A DNA stretch of 9,671 nt, from assembly GCA_023253495.1 (NCBI GenBank), contig JALRGF010000023.1:1-9671 (forward strand). The letters are read 5' to 3'. This document shows, in pieces, positions 6,593-9,671 of the stretch (positions within the stretch are counted from its first letter, which is position 1; every line of letters begins with the position of its first letter). The notes under the pieces were generated by a model. It was not told the DNA's origin. It made no database searches and saw only the letters and a list, made by a program, of their open reading frames with translations. A program made the translations under genes and the position numbers. Source of the stretch: Verrucomicrobiales bacterium. GTDB taxonomy: Bacteria; Verrucomicrobiota; Verrucomicrobiia; Verrucomicrobiales; V1-33.

Positions 6593-7246
6593 TCACCCGG
6601 TTGCCGCCCGCAGACCGGCGAGGGCGGCCCGGACTGGTGCTGCGGCGCGCTCTGCCGTCTCAATCACCGTCAGAGACGGTCGGGACGCCTCGGTGGCCAG
6701 GCAGGTCATGGCCACTCCGGTCAGGCCGCAGGGGATGATGGCGTTGAAGCCTTCGAGGCACTCCGGGGTGACGTTCAGGGCGAATCCGTGGAGGGCAATC
6801 CAGTGGCGCACGCCGACGCCGATACTGGCGAGTTTGCGCGGACCGACCCAGACGCCGGTCATGGCGTCGCGGCGTGTGGCGGGCACACCAAGGGTCGCGC
6901 TGAGGTCGATGAGGGCCTCTTCCAGAGCTCGCAGGTAGCGGTGGAGGTCGCGGCCGAGCGGTTGCAGGTCGAGGATGAGATAGCCGACGAGCTGGCCCGG
7001 GCCGTGGTATGTCGCCTGGCCGCCGCGGCTGATTTCCACAGCAGGGTGGGGCAGGGCGGGGGTGGCTCCGTGCAGAGATGATTTGTCCGGGGTGCGGCCG
7101 ATGGTGTAGACCGGTTCGTGTTCAAGCAGGAGCACGGTGTCGCCAATGGCGCCGGTCCGGCGGGCATCAACCAGTTCGTGCTGGAGGTGCAGGGCGTCGT
7201 GGTACGGCAGACAGCCGAGCCAGCGGAATTCGGGGGACGTGGGCAT
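6593..7246 (-). CDS. lipB: Octanoyl-[ACP]:protein N-octanoyltransferase (lipoate biosynthesis)
   Basis: LipB moves the octanoyl group from acyl carrier protein onto lipoyl domains of 2-oxoacid dehydrogenases and glycine cleavage H protein, before LipA inserts sulfur; it acts in the cytosol. The 217-residue product is normal length for the family. It shows LLLEHEPVYTIGR (39-51), the signature RGGQATYHGPGQLVGYLILD (74-93), GPRKLASIGVGVRHWIALHG (135-154) with the catalytic Lys138, and NAIIPCGLTGVAMT (168-181) with the catalytic Cys173. All key residues are present, so the enzyme should be active. The ATG lies 15 bp after the ruvC stop on the same strand, which points to a ruvC-lipB transcription unit. 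lipA is not in the window. No Shine-Dalgarno precedes the start. Confidence 0.96.
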   Translation of the reverse strand: MPTSPEFRWLGCLPYHDALHLQHELVDARRTGAIGDTVLLLEHEPVYTIGRTPDKSSLHGATPALPHPAVEISRGGQATYHGPGQLVGYLILDLQPLGRDLHRYLRALEEALIDLSATLGVPATRRDAMTGVWVGPRKLASIGVGVRHWIALHGFALNVTPECLEGFNAIIPCGLTGVAMTCLATEASRPSLTVIETAERAAAPVRAALAGLRAATG

Positions 7247-7261
7247 GGCGGGACCGGCGGT

Positions 7262-7765
7262 TCAGACGCGGATCATGAGACCGGTGGTATTTTTGAGTGG
7301 GTCGTCCGACTGCAGGTGGGTGAGGCCGATGGCGAGGGCGTCAGCAGCGTCGGCGGACGGCGTTTCGGCAAGTCCGAGCAGGGCGCGGATCATGAAGGCG
7401 ACCTGTTGTTTCTGGGCGGCGCCTTTGCCGACGACCGCCTGCTTGACGCGCCGCGGCGCATACTCAAAGATTTCCAAGTCGTGTTCGGCGGCGGCGAGCA
7501 GGGCGGCGCCCCGGGCCGCGCCCATGATGATGGCGGTTTTGTAGCTTTGGACGAAGATGATGCCTTCGACGGCGCAGACGTGCGGTTGGAAGTCGCGGAT
7601 GACCCGGTGGAGTTCCTCGCGGATGCTGACAAGGCACTGTGACTGGAGGCGGGAGGCCGGGTTGGAGATGACACCCCAGGTCACTGCGCGGATATCGCGC
7701 CCGAGGCGTTCGAGCACGGCATAGCCGGTGTTGCGCAGTGCCGGATCGACGGCGAGGACTCTCAT
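7262..7765 (-). CDS. ruvC: Crossover junction endodeoxyribonuclease RuvC
   Basis: RuvC cuts Holliday junctions as a dimer during homologous recombination, normally with the RuvAB branch-migration motor. From the ATG at 7763-7765 the product has 167 residues and starts MRVLAVDPALRNTGYAV, the standard RuvC N-terminus. The four acidic catalytic residues are Asp7, Glu67 (AVEGIIF), Asp139 and Asp142 (SADAADALAIG). QSYKTAIIMGAARGAAL and the basic APRRVKQAVVGKGAAQKQQV (103-122) complete the pattern. The in-frame start at 7831 was rejected because its 22 extra residues precede the conserved N-terminus. ruvA and ruvB are not adjacent here, and lipB follows after 15 bp. No Shine-Dalgarno is visible (CCGCACTTTGCGACG upstream). 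Confidence 0.95.
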   Translation of the reverse strand: MRVLAVDPALRNTGYAVLERLGRDIRAVTWGVISNPASRLQSQCLVSIREELHRVIRDFQPHVCAVEGIIFVQSYKTAIIMGAARGAALLAAAEHDLEIFEYAPRRVKQAVVGKGAAQKQQVAFMIRALLGLAETPSADAADALAIGLTHLQSDDPLKNTTGLMIRV

Positions 7766-8028
7766 CGTCGCAAAGTGCGGGAGATGAGGAGGGCTGCCAG
7801 CGGAAAAGCGGGCGCGGGGGGAGGAGATCATCGGCCCATTTCAGGCGGTGCAGTGAATCCCGAGTGCGAGATGCCACCTCGAAGCCTGCTCGGCCGCGTC
7901 GAACATCGGTGCAATGGCCGTGATGGAGCGGGGTCTCTAACCATAAAGACCCGACCCGAAGGACCAAGGTTTTCGGGCGGCGGAATGGCGGGACTGCCGG
8001 AGCAGACCGTCGTGGAACACGAATGAGA

Positions 8029-8064
8029 CGCCGGCCTCCCGGTGAAAAACCGGGCGGGCCGGCG
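8029..8064. repeat. Long GC-rich hairpin (8+6 bp stem, GAAAA loop)
   Basis: The outer arms CGCCGGCC (8029-8036) and GGCCGGCG (8057-8064) and the inner arms CCCGGT (8038-8043) and ACCGGG (8049-8054) pair perfectly. They are interrupted only by one unpaired T on the left and CG on the right. The loop on the plus strand is GAAAA. It could end the hsp20 message on the minus strand, 105 bp past its stop, but no T-run follows in either direction. Confidence 0.5.
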
Positions 8065-8130
8065 CGCTGTGACGCCGCTCACCGGGAACGCCCGTGTGGC
8101 CGCGTGGGAAACACGGGGCCGGCGGGTGCT

Positions 8131-8150
8131 CCGGGAAAACGGCATCCCGG
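8131..8150 (-). terminator. Short hairpin just after hsp20 stop, possible terminator
   Basis: CCGGGA and TCCCGG pair around an 8-nt loop, 18 bp downstream of the hsp20 stop on the minus strand. The stem is short and lacks a trailing T-run, so this is a weak terminator candidate. The stronger hairpin at 8029-8064 may do the job instead. Confidence 0.3.
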
Positions 8151-8168
8151 AACAAGCGCCGCAGGGTC

Positions 8169-8597
8169 CTAGTGAACCTGGACCTCAACTTGCCGCGGCT
8201 TGGCTTCCTCGCGCTTCGGGAGGACGACCTTGAGCACGCCGTCCTTGAAGGTGGCCGAGACGCGGTTGCCGGAAGCGTCTTCGGGCAGGCGGAAGCTGCG
8301 GGTGAAGCTGCCGTAGCTGCGTTCGACGAGGTGGACTTTGGTGTTGTCGGTCTTTTTCTCCCATTTGCGTTCGCCCCGGATGGTGAGCACGCCGTCCTCC
8401 ACGGTGACCTTGACGGCTTCTTTGGGCACGTCGGGGAGGTCAGTGGTGATGGTGTAGGCGGTTTCGTCTTCGGTGACGTCCACGGGTGGGAGCCACGGCC
8501 GGCTTTCGCCGGAACGGGGCGCGGGTGATTGCTGGAAGAGTCGGTTGGCGAGAGATTCGAATTCGCGGAAGGGGTTGTAGACGGAGAGTGAGCTCAT
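8169..8597 (-). CDS. Small heat-shock protein, Hsp20/alpha-crystallin family
   Basis: An ATP-independent holdase chaperone that binds unfolding proteins and forms large oligomers in the cytosol. From the ATG at 8595-8597 the product has 142 residues, typical for bacterial Hsp20. The N-terminal arm is MSSLSVYNPFREFESLANRL. The alpha-crystallin domain runs from about 36 to 128, with PPVDVTEDETAYTITTDLP (37-55), VKVTVEDGVLTIRGERKWEK (62-81), ERSYGSFTRSFRLPED (92-107) and ATFKDGVLKVVLPK (115-128), the last being the A-x-x-x-x-G-V-L hallmark. The tail VEVQV can serve as the I/V-x-I/V anchor. The upstream in-frame ATG at 8711 was rejected: it would add 38 residues with no family similarity. The leader contains a hairpin at 8632-8648, and no Shine-Dalgarno precedes the ATG (CCACTTGTCACC). 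Confidence 0.95.
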   Translation of the reverse strand: MSSLSVYNPFREFESLANRLFQQSPAPRSGESRPWLPPVDVTEDETAYTITTDLPDVPKEAVKVTVEDGVLTIRGERKWEKKTDNTKVHLVERSYGSFTRSFRLPEDASGNRVSATFKDGVLKVVLPKREEAKPRQVEVQVH

Positions 8598-8631
8598 GGT
8601 GACAAGTGGTTCTGGGTTGGTCTTTGAGAAA

Positions 8632-8648
8632 ACGGCTGGAACAGCCGT
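8632..8648 (-). promoter_or_regulatory. Hairpin in hsp20 leader
   Basis: The arms ACGGCTG and CAGCCGT pair perfectly (7 bp) around a 3-nt loop, about 35 bp upstream of the hsp20 ATG. Leader structures of small heat-shock genes often act as RNA thermometers, but the known ROSE and fourU motifs are not evident here and the hairpin does not cover the start codon. It could equally be an operator. No CIRCE element was found. Confidence 0.35.
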
Positions 8649-8660
8649 AATTTCCTGAAT

Positions 8661-8675
8661 GCTTGAAGTGTGCCA
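8661..8675 (-). promoter_or_regulatory. Weak sigma-54-like promoter match upstream of hsp20
   Basis: On the minus strand the site reads TGGCAC-ACTTC-AAGC. The GG and GC doublets are at the spacing required by sigma-54, and the -24 half is perfect. The -12 half has AAGC instead of TTGC. It lies about 65 bp upstream of the hsp20 start. This could easily be chance. An AT-rich tract with the palindrome AAAAGATCTTTT (8715-8726) lies further upstream. Confidence 0.2.
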
Positions 8676-8865
8676 GAGGGTGAAAGAGGATGGCAAGTCA
8701 TTGACGAGCAAAAGAAAAGATCTTTTTCACCCGGAAAGAACCCAGTGGCGAGGGCGGTCCAAAAGTGCCATTATGGCTCACAAAAGGATCAGCGCGCCGC
8801 ATCCCCTAAGAGTCAAAAAGACACACAAGGCGCCGCTCCGCGGATGACCGAAGCACCCAGAGTGC

Positions 8866-9246
8866 TCAGCGGTTCCGGACCAGCCGGAATTGCGCCTGGT
8901 ACGCGAGCGGGGTCAGTCCCATGTGCTGGCGGAAGCGCAGGCCGAAGGCGGATTGGTCGGGGAAGCCGGCTTCGCGGGCGACTTCGCTGATGCGGTGGTC
9001 GCCGTGCTGGAGCAATTCGCAGGCAGCCTGGAGGCGCACTTTGAGGATGAACGCCTGGGGGCTGAAGCCGAAGGTTTCGACGAAGCGGCGGTGGAGTTGG
9101 CGTTCGGAGAGGTGGACGTGGGCGGCGAGCTGGCTGACGGTGATTTTTTCCCGGAAGTGTTCCCGGATCCAGGTGACGGCCTGGTCGATGGCAAGGTACG
9201 GCTGGAGGACGGTTTTGGCTTCGGCGTAGCTCTGGGAGGTGCCCAT
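8866..9246 (-). CDS. AraC-family regulator, remnant of a PAS-AraC protein (5'-truncated)
   Basis: From the first ATG the frame encodes 126 residues, mostly the AraC-type DNA-binding domain. Helix-turn-helix 1 is SQLAAHVHLSERQLHRRF (38-55) and helix-turn-helix 2 is ISEVAREAGFPDQSAFGLRF (86-105), followed by RQHMGLTPLAYQAQF (106-120), the usual end. The ATG is probably not the original start. The codons upstream of it (9247-9351) encode the last strands of a PAS domain in the same frame, and the first residues after it, MGTSQSYAEA, are the usual exit from that PAS domain. The full gene would be expected to be about 240 or more residues with a complete N-terminal PAS sensor. As it stands it lacks most of that domain and may be an unregulated DNA-binding fragment or a pseudogene. 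It lies upstream of hsp20 on the same strand with a gap of about 270 bp. Confidence 0.85.
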   Translation of the reverse strand: MGTSQSYAEAKTVLQPYLAIDQAVTWIREHFREKITVSQLAAHVHLSERQLHRRFVETFGFSPQAFILKVRLQAACELLQHGDHRISEVAREAGFPDQSAFGLRFRQHMGLTPLAYQAQFRLVRNR

Positions 9247-9357
9247 GACGCCGATGACGCGCCCCTGGCGGTCAAAGGCCGGGACTTTGTGGGTGATGAA
9301 CCAGTCGGGAATGCCCTGGGTGTTGAAGAAGAGTTCGGCGATGAAATGAGCAGCGAT
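9247..9357 (-). pseudogene. C-terminal fragment of a PAS domain fused in frame to the AraC gene
   Basis: Read on the minus strand in the AraC frame, 9247-9348 gives HFIAELFFNTQGIPDWFITH then KVPAFDRQGRVIGV, running straight into MGTSQSYAEA. This is the end of a PAS domain (the strands carrying '...dWfltnKvPvrD..GrviGvmGt...'). The frame meets a TAA at 9358-9360 and the bases beyond about 9350 encode nothing PAS-like in any of the three minus frames. No ATG, GTG or TTG codon lies in this stretch, so it is probably not translated as part of the downstream protein. It marks a broken gene. Confidence 0.7.
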
Positions 9358-9420
9358 TTAGGGACTGAGGTTGATAACGCAGCAGGTAGTGAAGCACCTG
9401 CTGAACCTGCGGTCCCGTAG
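9346..9420 (+). other. Possible 3' tail of a foreign coding sequence
   Basis: Immediately right of the PAS break, the plus strand reads MSSDLGTEVDNAAGSEAPAE then PAVP and a TAG stop, and a strong terminator follows 20 bp later. An acidic Ala/Pro-rich tail then stop then terminator looks like the end of a real gene whose body lies on other DNA. The stretch is too short to identify, and coding here is only one reading; a structured RNA reading is listed separately. Confidence 0.22.
9361..9416 (+). repeat. Nested inverted repeats, potential structured element
   Basis: Three stems nest inside one another: GGGAC/GTCCC (9361-9365, 9412-9416), AGGTT/AACCT (9368-9372, 9404-9408) and CAGCAGGT/ACCTGCTG (9380-9387, 9396-9403), the last with an 8-nt loop. 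Together about 18 bp can pair over 56 nt. It precedes the terminator at 9441-9478. It matches no RNA family I recognise. Confidence 0.35.
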
Positions 9421-9440
9421 TTGGTGTTGTGGAGAATTCG

Positions 9441-9478
9441 CAGAACTCTTCCCGTGATTGGGTACGGGAAGAGTTCTG
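9441..9478 (+). terminator. Strong intrinsic-type terminator (15-bp perfect stem)
   Basis: CAGAACTCTTCCCGT (9441-9455) and ACGGGAAGAGTTCTG (9464-9478) are exactly complementary around the 8-nt loop GATTGGGT. On the plus strand the stem is followed by TTCTAT, a partial T-run. On the minus strand it would be followed by CGAATTCTCC, which is not T-rich, so plus-strand termination is favoured. It would separate whatever lies upstream from the gene starting at 9533. Confidence 0.75.
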
Positions 9479-9532
9479 TTCTATCGGTTGCGATACTGTG
9501 ATGGTGAGTAGATGTGGGGCTGAGTGTTACCT

Positions 9533-9671
9533 ATGAGCCGAATTGAGCTACTTCCCTACGCGGACGTAACGGTAACGGTAGAGACTCGCACGCATCCTTT
9601 GGCGATCGTAGGGTTGGTATTGAGCGCTTTGGGCTGGCTAACATGTGGCATCACGGCGGTGCTTGGGGTTC
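9533..9671 (+). CDS. Membrane protein start, DUF4190-like, truncated by window edge
   Basis: From the ATG at 9533 the frame stays open for 46 codons to the right edge. After a polar start (MSRIELLPYADVTVTVETRT) it enters a hydrophobic stretch, HPLAIVGLVLSALGWLTCGI then TAVLGV. This has the look of the first segment of a DUF4190-type or similar small membrane protein ('aiaSLvlGilgll.cg...ailai'). Codon choice (GTA, CTA, TTG, ACG) and local GC of about 52% differ from the GC-rich genes to the left. A weak GGGGCTGAG lies 8-17 bases upstream of the ATG. The gene is 55 bp past a strong terminator, so it probably has its own promoter. The family assignment is tentative. Confidence 0.45.
   Translation, partial: MSRIELLPYADVTVTVETRTHPLAIVGLVLSALGWLTCGITAVLGV

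Larger units (their letters stand above)
7766..8168. other. 403-bp hairpin-rich non-coding region between hsp20 and ruvC
   Basis: No open frame here reads as a protein. The region holds at least four perfect or near-perfect short hairpins: GGGTCT/AGACCC (7931-7936, 7947-7952), CCCGAA/TTCGGG (7955-7960, 7972-7977), a long one at 8029-8064, and CCGGGA/TCCCGG (8131-8136, 8145-8150). On the minus strand it must hold the 3' end of the hsp20 message and the ruvC promoter or leader. I could not identify a clear promoter, tRNA or known riboswitch in it. Confidence 0.55.

Noticed and set aside
7925..7985. Possible tRNA or riboswitch in the hairpin cluster
   Set aside because: The stems do not form a cloverleaf, no T-loop consensus (GTTCRA) is present, and no known riboswitch core was recognised.
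7828..8145. 105-codon minus-strand frame between hsp20 and ruvC
   Set aside because: Composition is Arg/Pro/Ser-rich without motifs, and it spans several hairpins; I treat it as non-coding.
8598..8760. CIRCE heat-shock element upstream of hsp20
   Set aside because: No TTAGCACTC-N9-GAGTGCTAA or close variant is present.
9361..9416. Integron attC site or SRP RNA
   Set aside because: The arms lack the attC core sites (RYYYAAC/GTTRRRY in the right places) and the conserved GGAAGCAGCC-type SRP loop is absent.
1..9671. CRISPR array or insertion sequence
   Set aside because: No regularly spaced direct repeats, no transposase-like frame and no matched terminal inverted repeats with target duplication were seen.

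Overview
The window is GC-rich chromosomal DNA from a Gram-negative-type bacterium. A lipoprotein signal peptide, a secreted DUF1080 protein, and an MglA-like GTPase beside a very Pro/Ala-rich protein with a roadblock-like tail together suggest Verrucomicrobiota (Opitutales-like). That placement is inferred from protein style, not from a marker gene. Most genes lack a recognisable Shine-Dalgarno sequence. No rRNA, tRNA, CRISPR array or transposase was seen.

Left third (1-2951, minus strand): three genes read leftwards with short gaps. They encode a 680-residue Pro/Ala-rich scaffold-like protein with a C-terminal roadblock-like domain, a small MglA-like GTPase, and a roadblock/LC7 protein cut by the window edge. 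This resembles an MglA/MglB-type GTPase switch with an added large partner. It is the best candidate in the window for a poorly described system. A leader of about 300 bp (2952-3250) separates it from the rightward genes and holds two operator-like palindromes and a candidate promoter.

Middle (3251-6532, plus strand): a small STN-like lipoprotein and a DUF1499 membrane protein, 11 bp apart; a secreted DUF1080 (3-keto-disaccharide hydrolase family) protein; and an LsrF-like class I aldolase/thiolase with an internal insertion. GC-rich hairpins follow the DUF1499 and DUF1080 genes, so these units are probably transcribed separately. Another hairpin lies in the convergent gap before lipB.

Right third (6593-9357, minus strand): lipB (octanoyltransferase) and ruvC (Holliday junction resolvase) form a tight pair. 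A 403-bp hairpin-rich non-coding stretch precedes them, then an hsp20 small heat-shock gene with a leader hairpin, then the C-terminal part of a PAS-AraC regulator.

Right edge (about 9350-9671): the PAS-AraC reading frame ends abruptly inside the PAS domain. Beyond it GC content falls from about 62-65% to about 50-55% by hand count. A strong 15-bp-stem terminator and the start of an unrelated membrane protein follow. This is either a real rearrangement or insertion boundary, or an assembly join.
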